From Paracoccus caeni (GTDB lineage: Bacteria > Pseudomonadota > Alphaproteobacteria > Rhodobacterales > Rhodobacteraceae): a DNA stretch of 64,000 nucleotides. Positions 19,216-29,304 of the stretch are shown here, piece by piece (the stretch's first letter is position 1; every line of letters starts with the position of its first letter). Below the pieces are notes generated by a model. The model worked only from the letters and a program-made list of their open reading frames with translations. It was not told the DNA's origin and made no database searches. The stretch covers positions 62,001 through 126,000 of the forward strand of contig NZ_JAEPRQ010000006.1 of assembly GCF_016629665.1 (NCBI RefSeq), given 5' to 3'. The translations under genes were made by a program, and so were the position numbers.

Positions 19216-19477
19216 CCTTCGCGATCCAGCCCTTCTCGTCCACGAAGAGATTCAGGCGATTGGGGCGAAAATCGCGGGTATAGGCATCGCCGGTGCTGAT
19301 CACGCGGCGGGGAAGGACCGCAGGAAAGTTCACCTCGCCGATATTCATGCCGACCAGAGTCTGATGCTTTTCAAGATCGCATTGCCGCGCCATCACCGTC
19401 GGGCCTTCCGAGGTGGTGGCGCAGGCGGCCAGAGTCGACAGCAAAGCGGGTGCCAGAAGCAGGGAAAGACGTGACAT
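19202..19477 (-). CDS. Small lipoprotein, peptidase inhibitor I78-like
   Basis: 91 residues. The lipoprotein signal is MSRLSLLLAPALLSTLAAC. The mature part has LVGMNIGEV, then RPNRLNLFVDEKGWIAKVTCG at the C-terminus, matching the inhibitor I78 pattern in which RPDRLN, a turn and a terminal VxCG close a small barrel. The family includes Streptomyces and Aspergillus proteinase inhibitors; in Proteobacteria the target is unknown. The ATG at 19477 follows AGAGAGG on the minus strand; a GTG directly upstream is an alternative. Divergent from the next gene with an 79-nt gap. Confidence 0.75.
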   Translation of the reverse strand: MSRLSLLLAPALLSTLAACATTSEGPTVMARQCDLEKHQTLVGMNIGEVNFPAVLPRRVISTGDAYTRDFRPNRLNLFVDEKGWIAKVTCG

Positions 19478-19556
19478 CACGGTAACCTCTCTGTTTATGG
19501 ACAGAACCGTTTTGAGGCCTCAGATGTTCCCTTCCAAGGCAACAATGAGGCGAAAG

Positions 19557-19883
19557 ATGAAACGATTTCTTCCGATTGCGGGCTTCTGTGCGGCAATGCT
19601 GCCGCTGACGGCGCAAGCATCCAGTGACGACGCCTGGCAAGAGTTTCAGGCCAATGTCGATACCGCCTGCCGCGCGCTGGTCGAGGCGCCGGATGATGCC
19701 GAAGTGACGGTCGAGGTGAACCCCTTCGGCTCTGAAAGCTTTGGCGCGGCCTTGGTGACGGTCAGCTTTGGCGATGCAGGCGAGGACCGGATGGTCTGCA
19801 TCTACGACAAGCAGAGCGGCGATGCCGAGATGACAGGGGCCTTTACACCCGCCGAAACGGATGCAGAGGCTGCGAATCAATAG
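19557..19883 (+). CDS. Small exported protein, function unknown
   Basis: 108 residues with a clear signal peptide (MKRFLPIAGFCAAMLPLTAQA, cleaved after the AQA). The mature part is acidic and about 87 residues long, with two cysteines (TACRALVEA and MVCIYDKQS) that could form a disulfide in the periplasm. GAGG lies about 8 nt before the ATG at 19557. I do not recognise a family. It converges with sodC, separated by a strong GC hairpin. Confidence 0.68.
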   Translation: MKRFLPIAGFCAAMLPLTAQASSDDAWQEFQANVDTACRALVEAPDDAEVTVEVNPFGSESFGAALVTVSFGDAGEDRMVCIYDKQSGDAEMTGAFTPAETDAEAANQ

Positions 19884-19891
19884 GGCTTGTT

Positions 19892-19920
19892 CCCGCGCGT
19901 GGCGATTGGCTGCGCGCGGG
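19892..19920. terminator. GC-rich hairpin between convergent genes
   Basis: Perfect 8-bp stem CCCGCGCG / CGCGCGGG with a 13-nt loop, lying in the 51-nt gap between two convergent genes. There is no run of T on either strand, so it is a weaker candidate for intrinsic termination, but its position suits a bidirectional stop. Confidence 0.45.
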
Positions 19921-19934
19921 ACCGCTGCAAGCTG

Positions 19935-20465
19935 TCAGCTTGCCGAAGCGAAACTGCCGCAGCCGAGGCGCGCGCCAGCATGGCCGGTCGGCTGTCCGAC
20001 ATAATCGTCGGGGTGGTCGTGGATAATGATGGCCGAGCCGTCTTCGTCATTCATCAATTCATGCGTCAGACCGGCGGCAAAATATTCGACCGTCAGTTCG
20101 CCATTTTCGGGCACATGGATGTTCGGCAGATCGCCCGGATGCGGACCGTTTGCCGACATCACCCCGTGATCCTTGTCCGCCGCCAGATGCCCGCCAGCCG
20201 AATCGAAATCGGGCGGGGTGCAGGTGCCGGTCTCGTGGACATGCAGCCCGTGAATCCCGGGTGCGACGCCCGAAAGCTCGATCGTCAGCAGCGTCAGGCC
20301 CGAAGGCGTTGCGGTGGCGGTCGCGGTGCCAAGGCTTTCGCCATTGGCGTTCTTGATCTCGGCGATCAGGGGCGGGGGGCCATCTGCCGCCGGGGCCGTC
20401 TCTTGCGCCAGCGCGGGGGATGCCAGAAGGGCAAAGGTCAGGGCGGCTGTGGAGGATCGAAGCAT
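19935..20465 (-). CDS. sodC: Periplasmic Cu/Zn superoxide dismutase
   Basis: 176 residues. A signal peptide ends at ALAQE. The metal-ligand histidines are visible: HGLHVHETGTC, then GGHLAADKDHG, and AIIIHDHPDDY. The cysteines in TGTC and LGCGSF form the expected disulfide. It dismutates superoxide in the periplasm. The ATG at 20465 follows GAAAGGAAAAAG on the minus strand; an earlier in-frame start exists but would spoil the signal peptide. Divergent from the NDUFS4-like gene with a 125-nt gap. Confidence 0.93.
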   Translation of the reverse strand: MLRSSTAALTFALLASPALAQETAPAADGPPPLIAEIKNANGESLGTATATATPSGLTLLTIELSGVAPGIHGLHVHETGTCTPPDFDSAGGHLAADKDHGVMSANGPHPGDLPNIHVPENGELTVEYFAAGLTHELMNDEDGSAIIIHDHPDDYVGQPTGHAGARLGCGSFASAS

Positions 20466-20590
20466 GGACTTTTTCCTTTCGGTAATGCCATTTCCCAACG
20501 TCCGATCGCGCCGGCCGTTCCCGGGGGACTTGATCAGTTGCGGGACATTCGCGATAACGCCTTCAAGAGCCAGCCTGAAAGGTTACAGCC

Positions 20591-20902
20591 ATGCGCGTCC
20601 GAATCTACCAACCTGCCCGCAATGCCATGCAATCCGGCGTCGCCCGCACGAAAGGCTGGATTCTGGAATTCCCGCCCGCCGATCCGCGTGACATCGACCC
20701 GCTGATGGGCTGGACCAGCAGCGACGACACCCAAAGCCAGGTCCGCCTGCGCTTCGAGACCCGCAAACAGGCCGAGGATTACGCCCGCGAGCACAAGCTG
20801 GACTATGTCGTGCAGGAACCGCAGCCCCGTGCCGCGAATATCCGTGCGCGCGGCTATGGCGAGAATTTCGCGACCGACCGGCGCGCGCCCTGGACGCATT
20901 GA
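20591..20902 (+). CDS. Complex I accessory subunit, NDUFS4 (ETC_C1) family
   Basis: 103 residues. Matches the alphaproteobacterial homologue of mitochondrial NDUFS4: starts [16 protein letters not shown], then [22 protein letters not shown], the [19 protein letters not shown] helix-strand and a basic tail ending in R-APWTH. NDUFS4 sits at the N-module of NADH:ubiquinone oxidoreductase near NDUFS1. It is encoded away from the nuo operon, as is usual in this group. A 34-nt gap and rather weak ribosome site precede it. Confidence 0.92.
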   Translation: MRVRIYQPARNAMQSGVARTKGWILEFPPADPRDIDPLMGWTSSDDTQSQVRLRFETRKQAEDYAREHKLDYVVQEPQPRAANIRARGYGENFATDRRAPWTH

Positions 20903-21294
20903 GGCTGCTGCTCGGGGGATAGTTGCCGCCGACGGGGGCAAGGTTTTTTCGGTTCGGGGCAAAGATTTCGTAACCTATTGATTTTGTGATCACCGCCTTA
21001 GGGCGGTCTTTGCATGCAGAAGCCTTACGCAATTTCAGCGTACGATCTGCATCGACTACTCCGGCTCGGAAACGACGGATGCGGGCCTGAAGGGTCTGCG
21101 TGTCTACATGACTGAACATGGCGGCCAAGCCACTCGCGGCGAGGGCAGCCTTTGGGCCTTTACGCAGATCCACCACCTACGATCTCTGGAAGGGGCATAA
21201 CTGGATCCTCGGCACGCGCACTCGGTTCTGAGCTACCGGTCATGCCAACCGCAGCACATGGCCGGTTGCCGGCCCGAAGCGGAGGTTTGTCCTA
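20903..21294. other. Gene-free stretch with decayed coding fragments
   Basis: No intact gene is seen in these 392 nt. The first 100 nt is ordinary intergenic sequence. The rest contains a coding relic (see 21045-21200) and, in another frame, a short run STTYDLWKGHNWILGTRTRF ending in a stop at 21232, of unknown origin. The stretch borders a decayed insertion sequence, which fits a small decay zone. Confidence 0.5.
21045..21200 (+). pseudogene. Relic of a DUF429-like (RNase H-fold) protein start
   Basis: An open frame of about 51 codons without a start reads ICIDYSGSETTDAGLKGLRV near its beginning. This resembles the opening of a widespread predicted nuclease family that begins GIDYSGAxTPxxxLKGLRVY. 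The resemblance stops after about 25 residues and a stop follows at 21198. I read it as a truncated remnant. It is a memory-based match over a short segment. Confidence 0.3.
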
Positions 21295-21814
21295 GGTCAC
21301 TTTGACAAATGTCGGCGCCCCTAGCCTGATGCAGGCGATGTTTATGAAGCCGAGGAAACTGCCTGCGGTTTTGTTGTAACCTGTGGCGAGCCGCCGGCTG
21401 TTTTTCAGCTTGTTGAAGCAACGCTCGACCATGTTGGTAGCGTGTAGATCGTCATGTTGACGGTCTTGCGCACATTTCGGTTCTTGCGCCTGGGTAGGGA
21501 GGAGGGTCTGCAAACAGTCCGGGGATTGTTTTCCCGACGAACGGCAGGGCGCTTGATAGCGTTGATACCGCTCCGCTCTGGTTCAGGGCATCCATGATGT
21601 CCTTCCAAAGGCTTGCAGGCGTCCAAGGCGGGAATTGCCGGTAGATGCTTGACCATTCACCGAGTTCGGCTGGCAGATCGCGTCATGGCGCCCCAGTTCG
21701 TCCGATCCAGAATATGCCATCAAGGACGAGGCGGTGGTCGGCGGGTTTGCGTCCGTTCAGGGAGCAGATAGCTAGGATGAAGTCCTTAAAGCAGGCCCAT
21801 TCCTCGTCCGACAT
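21292..21814 (-). pseudogene. Broken IS5-family transposase
   Basis: The N-terminal part starts at 21814 (MSDEEWACFKDFILAI) and continues through GRKPADHRLVLDGIFWIGRTGAP, where the next codon is TGA instead of the TGG expected for GAPWRDLP. Reading continues as RDLPAELGEWSSIYRQFPPW. The catalytic middle is deleted and frameshifted. The C-terminal part is recovered in another frame at 21292-21513 with ERCFNKLKNSRRLATGYNKT, the conserved end of the family. The terminal stop TAG spans the element end and the flanking TA. Not functional. Confidence 0.82.
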
Positions 21815-21903
21815 AACGTTTCCTGCCAAGCTGGTCTCCCTCACAGATATCAGCTTGAATCATGCAAAGCACAGCGAGAGAACCCATTTTTGTCAACACG
21901 ACC
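21295..21903 (-). mobile_element. Decayed IS5-family (IS427-like) insertion sequence
   Basis: 609-bp remnant. The ends carry imperfect inverted repeats: GGTCACTTTGACAAA on the left and, read inward from the right, GGTCGTGTTGACAAA. Both are flanked by TA (21293-21294 and 21904-21905), compatible with a target duplication. Inside, the minus strand holds parts of one transposase. Full IS5-type elements of this group are around 800-900 bp, so a few hundred bp are missing from the middle. It separates the decayed segment on its left from the acyltransferase gene. Confidence 0.75.
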
Positions 21904-21936
21904 TAAGGCGGGCTCGCGGCGTTTCTCGGGTTCCCC

Positions 21937-22809
21937 CTACTTCCACCGCCTATGCACCCAAAACCACTGGCCCATATGCCGCCGGACCAGCATCTCCAGA
22001 TCGTCGTTCAGCGCCTGCATCATCCCCGCCGACTCACCATGCTCGACCGGCTCGCCCACATGGACGCGGAACGACAGCCCGTCCGGCAAGCGGATCGCAT
22101 GGATCGGGACCAGCAGCGCATCATAGCGCAGTGCCAACTCTGCCGGGGTCAGCACGGTCTTGCTGGGCAGGTCGAAGAAGCGCAGCTCGGTCCCGTGGCG
22201 GTCATATTGGTCAAAGCCAAGCGCCAGCCAGCCACCTCCCTTCAGAAACCGCAGCATCGAGGCCAAACCGGCGCGGCCGCGCGGAAATAGCGGCTCGGCA
22301 ATGGCGGTGATCGCCGGGATATAATGGCGGTTGAAGGCCTCGTTGTTCATCGGACGATAAAGCGCGCCGACCGGCCAGCCACGCCCCGCCAATGCGGCCC
22401 GCATTGCGTCGTAATTGCCGAAATGGGCGCAGGCGATGATCACCGGACGCTGACTTTCAAACGCGGCTTCCAGCGCCGCCAGCCCCGGGCCCTCCAACGG
22501 ATCGGCCTTGCGGATACGGGTGGTGAATTCGTCGCCGGAATAGATCTCGGCCACGGAGCGCCCGGCATTTTCGGGGACCGCAAGAACAACCTCGCGCAAT
22601 TCCTCGGCGCTCAGATCGGGACGGGCCAGCGCCAGATTGTCGCGGATGCGCCGCCGCCAGCCGGCCACAGGGGCCAGCAGATGCGTGAACAGCCAGCCGG
22701 TCGCCGGGATCCGCCGCTCATAGGGCAAAAGCCGCGCCAGCCCGATCACCGCCAGAAAGGCGGTATTGGCGATCCTGTCCAGCAGCGGTGGTTTTTCGTC
22801 CTGACTCAT
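21937..22809 (-). CDS. Lysophospholipid/lauroyl acyltransferase family protein (LpxL/HtrB-like)
   Basis: 290 residues. Seen: the acyltransferase HX4D motif in CAHFGNYDAMRAAL (about residue 128), the substrate motif YRPMNN about 20 residues later, the GGWLALGFDQYDRHG block, PSKTVLTPAELALRY, and the family ending WFWVHRRWK. LpxL-type enzymes add secondary acyl chains to lipid A at the inner membrane. One hydrophobic N-terminal segment may anchor it. Its ATG overlaps the stop of the DMT transporter by 4 nt, so both are read from one transcript. The exact acceptor is not readable. Confidence 0.85.
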   Translation of the reverse strand: MSQDEKPPLLDRIANTAFLAVIGLARLLPYERRIPATGWLFTHLLAPVAGWRRRIRDNLALARPDLSAEELREVVLAVPENAGRSVAEIYSGDEFTTRIRKADPLEGPGLAALEAAFESQRPVIIACAHFGNYDAMRAALAGRGWPVGALYRPMNNEAFNRHYIPAITAIAEPLFPRGRAGLASMLRFLKGGGWLALGFDQYDRHGTELRFFDLPSKTVLTPAELALRYDALLVPIHAIRLPDGLSFRVHVGEPVEHGESAGMMQALNDDLEMLVRRHMGQWFWVHRRWK

Positions 22810-23732
22810 TCTTCCTTCCGTGCCGCACGGGCCTCTCGTGACCAGATGTAAAGGCCCGCGGCAACGATAATCGTGGCGCCGATGATGGTCCAGAGATCAG
22901 GCAGTTGATCGAAGAACAACCATCCCCAGAACCCGGCCCAGATCAGCCCGGTATAGCCGAACGGCGCCAGCGCCCCCGCCTCGGCGACCGAAAAGGCGCG
23001 GACCAGAAGCCACTGGCTCAGCGTCCCGAAGCAACCCAGCAACGCGAAAAGCCACAGATCGCTCATGGCAATCGGCGTCCAGAAGAACGGCACCACCAGC
23101 GAGGTCGCAACTGTCCCGACCACCGCCGACCACATGACCGAGGTGGCCACCGAATCCGCCCGGACCATCCGCGTCAGCAACGCACCCGCCGCATAGGTGA
23201 ACGCCCCGGCCAAGGGCAGCAGGGCTGCGGGCTGGAACACGCCCAGACCCGGACGGATGATGATCATCGCCCCGATCAGCGCGGCCACGATCCCGGCGAC
23301 CCGGCGCGGGCCGATCTTCTCGCCCAGAAACAGCGCCGCGCCCAGCGTGATCAGGACCGGGTTGATGTCCATGATCGCCGTCGCCTCGGCCAGGCCGATG
23401 AATTGCAATGAGGTAAAGAACAACCCGACCGAGCCAAGCTGCATCAGCGCCCGCGAAAATTGCAGCCCCGGCTGCCTTGTCCGCATCAGAAGAAACGCGC
23501 GTTGGCGATAGATCAGCGCAAAGATCGCCAGATTGCCGACAAAGCGCGCCCAGACCACCTGAACCGGATGATAACCTTCAGTCAGATATTTCGCCGTCGC
23601 ATCCATCATCGTAAAGCCGATGATCGCGGCCAGCAGCAGCCCGATCCCGGTGGCCTGATCGTTGCCCGGATTGCGCAAGCCCTCCCGCTCGCGTCCCATC
23701 AACGCGAATGCCCGCGCCAGAACCCGCATCAT
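22806..23732 (-). CDS. EamA/DMT family transporter
   Basis: 308 residues with ten hydrophobic segments in two EamA repeats. The first repeat includes TMMDATAKYLTEGYHPVQVVWARF and LAEATAIMDINPVLITLGAALFLGEK, the second the matching FSVAEAGALAPFGYTGLIWA and ending in a basic cytoplasmic tail. RhaT/YdcZ-like members export metabolites and amino acids; the substrate is unknown. AGGAGA lies 4-7 nt before two adjacent ATG codons. It is coupled to the acyltransferase downstream. Confidence 0.86.
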   Translation of the reverse strand: MMRVLARAFALMGREREGLRNPGNDQATGIGLLLAAIIGFTMMDATAKYLTEGYHPVQVVWARFVGNLAIFALIYRQRAFLLMRTRQPGLQFSRALMQLGSVGLFFTSLQFIGLAEATAIMDINPVLITLGAALFLGEKIGPRRVAGIVAALIGAMIIIRPGLGVFQPAALLPLAGAFTYAAGALLTRMVRADSVATSVMWSAVVGTVATSLVVPFFWTPIAMSDLWLFALLGCFGTLSQWLLVRAFSVAEAGALAPFGYTGLIWAGFWGWLFFDQLPDLWTIIGATIIVAAGLYIWSREARAARKEE

Positions 23733-23756
23733 CTTCTCCTGTGAAAGCCGCGCCGG

Positions 23757-23796
23757 GCTTCTTCTTCACGCAAATATCCCCGCCGGAGGCGAAGGC
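23757..23796. repeat. Copy of a dispersed Rhodobacteraceae intergenic repeat
   Basis: Read on the minus strand it goes CTTCGCCTCCGGCGGGGATA and on to TTTGCGTGAAGAAGAAG. The pattern (GGCGG hairpin arm, GGGGATATTT, then A/G-rich) recurs between genes across Rhodobacteraceae genomes. A second version is at 49951-50005. It fills most of the gap between the DMT transporter start and the transketolase stop, and the GC arms could end transcription. Confidence 0.5.
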
Positions 23797-23801
23797 CAAA
23801 G

Positions 23802-25826
<2,025 letters not shown>

Positions 25827-25944
25827 CTGTGCCTCCGGCCTTCCGCATGGCGTCCCTTGGCCATTGCTAGGACCGGGGGCAGGGGGATGCAACCCGAGGC
25901 AGGCGCGCGCCCCCGATGCCTTTCCGAAAGGTGATAGGGCGGCG

Positions 25945-26970
25945 TCAGCCCGCGCAGATCTGTTGCAGCGCCCGCCATTGTTCGGCGGTCAGCAGCGATT
26001 TCAACTGGCCGCCGGTCCGGGCCGGATCCCCCTCGATCAGCGCAAGCACCGATTGGCCGGTCGGGTCCAGCGAGCGGGCATAGGGTTCGGCGGCAATGCC
26101 GCGCTGACGAAGCTCGGCCAGAAGCCGGTCGTCCTGCGGTCGCTGCGGCGGCTGTTGCAAAAGGCCCTCGGCAAAGCCGGTCATCGCGTCGGACGACAGG
26201 GTGCCCAGCGTCATCAACCGCATGGCCGACAGGAAACCCGCATAGGACATGGCCTCAAGCCGAAGCGTGTCATCCTCGACCGCAAGTTTGGCAGCGATCA
26301 GATGCGCCGCTGCCGTTTCCGGGCCCGGCGCGGCCCGCAGCAGATCATTGCCCAACACATAGACATTTCCGGGCAGACGCCGCGCGCCGCTGATCGGGAC
26401 CGGCACGACATGGACCTGTGCGTCATCGCCGATCAGGCGAGGGGTCAGATAGTCCAGCACCGCCTGACCCGAGGCGCGCTTGCAGGCCGCCCCGGTCGAA
26501 CGCTCCATATCGGTCAGGATCGCCTTGCCCACAGCGCGCGCCTGCGCCGGCGGCGAGATATGGGCGGCGTGACGGATGATCGCATCCGGAAGCCAGAAGA
26601 TCGCCGCCGCCAGCATCGCCAGAACGGCAAGAATGGTCATGCCGCCGCGCAGACGGCCCGGATGGGCGCGGTGCGATTCGATGGCGCGATGAACACGCTC
26701 GATCGCGTCGATCATCAACTGGTCGTCGATCTCGACGGTTTCGTCGGTGGCGTCGGGACCGGGCGCATAGATTGCAGGCATTTTGCCGGGGTTAAGGCGG
26801 GTTACGGCGGGCAGGGACCAATGCGACAACGGGCTGTCGGACTTTGGATCGGAAAGGATCAACGTCGCGCTGCCGACCGAAACGACCACTTCGCGCAGCC
26901 GGGCATCAGGCGTCTCGCGCCACGAGCCCTGCGATTCCAGCCGTTGAAATTCGGTCAGCGCGGTTGTCAT
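25945..26970 (-). CDS. Membrane-anchored protein with a degenerate M48 peptidase-like domain
   Basis: About 341 residues from the ATG at 26970 ([20 protein letters not shown]). The first 140 residues form a soluble domain ([19 protein letters not shown] and [20 protein letters not shown]). A single span follows ([18 protein letters not shown]), then a domain laid out like M48 metallopeptidases: [20 protein letters not shown] and then [10 protein letters not shown] where HExxH is expected. The zinc motif is missing, so it is probably not an active protease. Related proteins occur in Rhodobacteraceae; function unknown. Its stop is 118 nt before the transketolase start. Confidence 0.68.
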   Translation of the reverse strand: MTTALTEFQRLESQGSWRETPDARLREVVVSVGSATLILSDPKSDSPLSHWSLPAVTRLNPGKMPAIYAPGPDATDETVEIDDQLMIDAIERVHRAIESHRAHPGRLRGGMTILAVLAMLAAAIFWLPDAIIRHAAHISPPAQARAVGKAILTDMERSTGAACKRASGQAVLDYLTPRLIGDDAQVHVVPVPISGARRLPGNVYVLGNDLLRAAPGPETAAAHLIAAKLAVEDDTLRLEAMSYAGFLSAMRLMTLGTLSSDAMTGFAEGLLQQPPQRPQDDRLLAELRQRGIAAEPYARSLDPTGQSVLALIEGDPARTGGQLKSLLTAEQWRALQQICAG

Positions 26971-27336
26971 TTTGCCTGTTCTGCCTGCCTGTGAAGTGAC
27001 CATAGCGCGCGCTGGTCCCACGTCAATCTGGCGCGGTGGAAACGGCTCTGCCGGAAGAATGTTTTTCAGATCCGGCACATGGTTCCGAATGCTCGATTGT
27101 GGCTGTTTGTGCGAAAAGCCCGGCGGAAGATTATTGGTGAAGTTAATCAAAAGTAGTGATGTAATATATCTCGCGGTCGTTATGATTCTGCTTTTGACGA
27201 CACGCTTCTGAATATATTTCTATATTTACCGCAATTCCAGGTTGTTTTGTTTTTGATAAATTTTCAGAAGCTGCAAATGGTTCAATCTGGAATTGTTTGA
27301 CAGGTCAATGTTCGCTTTTTTGGTGAGGATAGTTTC
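26971..27336. other. AT-rich intergenic control region with a 9-bp inverted repeat
   Basis: 366 nt between divergent genes, no gene seen. The right two thirds are much more AT-rich than the surroundings. CAATTCCAG (27232-27240) and its exact complement CTGGAATTG (27287-27295) lie 46 nt apart. A TTGACA at 27297 is only 35 nt before the next start, too close for a normal promoter. The region likely carries the promoter of the VPLPA-CTERM gene and on the other strand that of the M48-like gene. Confidence 0.5.
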
Positions 27337-27981
27337 ATGCTGATAAAGGCTTCTTTAGCGGGATGTCTCGCGCTTGGCCTGACATGCCAAGTCGCCGGGG
27401 CTGCAACGTTCAATATCGAAAACTTCGATATCCTGCTGCGATATGACGGGACCTCGATCAGTCGTCTGATCGGAACATTGCACGAAAACCCTGCCGACAC
27501 GTTCGAAATGAATATCGATCAGGGTCAATATGACTACGATGTCGCCGAATATACCCATCTTCAGATCGGCGAGATCGTGAGCTTCAAGGCGACAATCTCT
27601 TTTCCCGTGCCGGAGCCTGACGTTACCGGCGGCTTGGGGAATGGCGGTTCAGCCTCGGTTTGTGAAATCGGTCGTCGCGATTGCACCGATGTCAACTACA
27701 CGTCGCGACGGCCTGATAGTGTTTTCATCGCCGTAGGGGACTCGGCGATGATTGACGTGCCGCTGACCATCGGCAGCCAGACTTCGCATTATTTCTGGGG
27801 TTTGGGGATGCCAAGTATCGTGAACAATCTTGGCACGTTCAACTATGCCGATCAGCACGCCTATTTTACCGTCGTGGACATCATCGATCAGCCTGCGCCG
27901 ATCCCGCTGCCCGCTGCGGCATTGATGTTGCCCGCCGCGATCGGTGGCTTCGCCTTCTTCAGACGGCGCAAAAGCGCATAA
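27337..27981 (+). CDS. Secreted VPLPA-CTERM sorting-domain protein
   Basis: 214 residues. A signal peptide (LIKASLAGCLALGLTCQVAGA) is followed by a beta-rich domain of about 160 residues with two cysteines close together (VCEIGRRDC). The C-terminus is a textbook sorting signal: PIPLPAAALMLPAAIGG, a short hydrophobic run and a basic end FFRRRKSA. Such proteins are processed by an exosortase-like protease and placed on the surface or in the matrix. GTGAGGA lies about 9 nt before the ATG. A bidirectional terminator separates it from rpoH. Confidence 0.82.
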   Translation: MLIKASLAGCLALGLTCQVAGAATFNIENFDILLRYDGTSISRLIGTLHENPADTFEMNIDQGQYDYDVAEYTHLQIGEIVSFKATISFPVPEPDVTGGLGNGGSASVCEIGRRDCTDVNYTSRRPDSVFIAVGDSAMIDVPLTIGSQTSHYFWGLGMPSIVNNLGTFNYADQHAYFTVVDIIDQPAPIPLPAAALMLPAAIGGFAFFRRRKSA

Positions 27982-27987
27982 ACGAAA

Positions 27988-28022
27988 ACGCCCGCGCGAT
28001 GTGTTCTGCACGGGCGTTCTTT
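27988..28022. terminator. Bidirectional intrinsic terminator
   Basis: Stem ACGCCCG (27988-27994) and CGGGCGT (28011-28017) with TTCTTTAT after it on the plus strand and TTTTCGTTT after it on the minus strand. It lies between the convergent VPLPA-CTERM gene and rpoH and can serve both. Confidence 0.8.
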
Positions 28023-28039
28023 ATCGGTTTCGCTTAGGC

Positions 28040-28945
28040 TCAGGCGCTTTCGGGCACCCGCATCCCCTTTTCACGAGCCAGAACCCGCATCCGGTCCTGA
28101 ATCTTCTCGAAGGCGCGGACCTCGATCTGGCGGATACGTTCACGGCTGACATCATAGCGCGCCGAAAGATCCTCCAGCGTCATCGGATCGTCGCGCAGGC
28201 GGCGTTCCATCAGGATGTCCTTTTCGCGTTCGTTCAACGTGTCCATCGCGGCAAGCAGCATCTGACGGCGGGTGTCCAGCTCTTCGGATTCGGCATAGCT
28301 TTCCGCCTGATTGGCGTCCTCATCCTCAAGCCAGTCCTGCCATTGCGAAGTGGATTCGCCATCGCCCGACCCGACCTGCGCGTTCAGCGAGGCATCGCCG
28401 CCCGACATCCGCCGGTTCATGTCGATGACTTCCTGCTCGGTCACGTTCAGATCATTGGCGATCTGCGCCACGTTTTCCGGGCGAAGGTCGCCTTCTTCCA
28501 ACGCGCCGATGCGGTTCTTGGCCTTGCGCAGGTTGAAGAACAATTTCTTCTGCGCACTGGTCGTGCCCATCTTCACCAGCGACCACGACCGCAGGATATA
28601 TTCCTGAATCGAGGCGCGAATCCACCACATCGCATAGGTGGCAAGGCGGAAGCCCCGTTCGGGGTCGAAGCGTTTGACGGCCTGCATCAGGCCGACATTG
28701 GCCTCGCTGATGACTTCGGCCTGGGGCAGGCCATAGCCGCGATAGCCCATGGCGATCTTGGCGGCCAGACGCAGGTGGCTGGTCACCAACCTGTGCGCGG
28801 CCTCGCTGTCCTCGTGATCGGCCCAGGCCTTGGCCAGCATGTATTCTTCCTCTGGCTCAAGCAGAGGAAATTTGCGGATTTCCTGCAAGTAGCGGTTCAG
28901 ACCCTGTTCGGGACTGGGAGCCGGAAGATTACCATAATTTGCCAT
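28040..28945 (-). CDS. rpoH: RNA polymerase sigma factor RpoH (sigma-32)
   Basis: 301 residues, heat-shock sigma factor. Seen: region 1.2 LNRYLQEIRKFPLLEPEEEY, region 2 with LISEANVGLMQAVKRF-type sequence and ATYAMWWIRASIQEYILRSW, the diagnostic RpoH box QKKLFFNLRK, and region 4 with [20 protein letters not shown]. The ATG at 28945 is where homologues start. It directs chaperone and protease genes. A 359-nt leader with a short palindrome precedes it, so the promoter probably lies within that leader. Confidence 0.96.
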   Translation of the reverse strand: MANYGNLPAPSPEQGLNRYLQEIRKFPLLEPEEEYMLAKAWADHEDSEAAHRLVTSHLRLAAKIAMGYRGYGLPQAEVISEANVGLMQAVKRFDPERGFRLATYAMWWIRASIQEYILRSWSLVKMGTTSAQKKLFFNLRKAKNRIGALEEGDLRPENVAQIANDLNVTEQEVIDMNRRMSGGDASLNAQVGSGDGESTSQWQDWLEDEDANQAESYAESEELDTRRQMLLAAMDTLNEREKDILMERRLRDDPMTLEDLSARYDVSRERIRQIEVRAFEKIQDRMRVLAREKGMRVPESA

Positions 28946-29304
28946 GTGAGACGGCCTTTCGCAGATCAACAACGGAAACGCAGTGAGCGCTATCAGGGTT
29001 CCGTGATGCGCAGACTGCAATCCCCGCTGAGAAGGATGTCGGAACTTGAAGACTATACTGTCGGGATTTCAGCAAGCTGAAAGGTGGGTATGGATCACGA
29101 TCTTGTCAAGGGCGGGGCTGCAAAGTCCGCAAGTTGAGAGCCCGCCCGGAATCAAGGCGCGGAACGCGCCGCCGGGCAGTGCCCGACCGCCCCCAGGGCG
29201 GGCACGTCGGTGATGTTACGCGCAATAGAGATGGACGACGGGGCGGTACGATAAAGTGCAAGGAACTTCTGTAGCAGGTGCCCACCCGCGGTCTGGCACA
29301 GCCC
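28946..29304. other. Leader and spacer between rluD and rpoH
   Basis: 359 nt without a gene. On the minus strand it contains TTGACA (29104-29109) about 160 nt before rpoH, a possible -35 element, and a near-perfect hairpin TTTCAGC-AA-GCTGAAA (29067-29082) downstream of it, inside the likely rpoH leader. A GC-rich stretch around 29170-29210 has TGCCCG/CGGGCA arms but no T run, so it is only a weak candidate terminator for rluD. Confidence 0.45.

Noticed and set aside
26972..27211. A 79-codon plus-strand frame ending in a hydrophobic stretch before the VPLPA-CTERM gene
   Set aside because: It lies in the AT-rich control region, has no ribosome site and no recognisable composition beyond the chance hydrophobic end.
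29160..29300. A small RNA gene in the GC-rich spacer after rluD
   Set aside because: Several short inverted arms exist but no T-tract, promoter or family resemblance supports an RNA gene.
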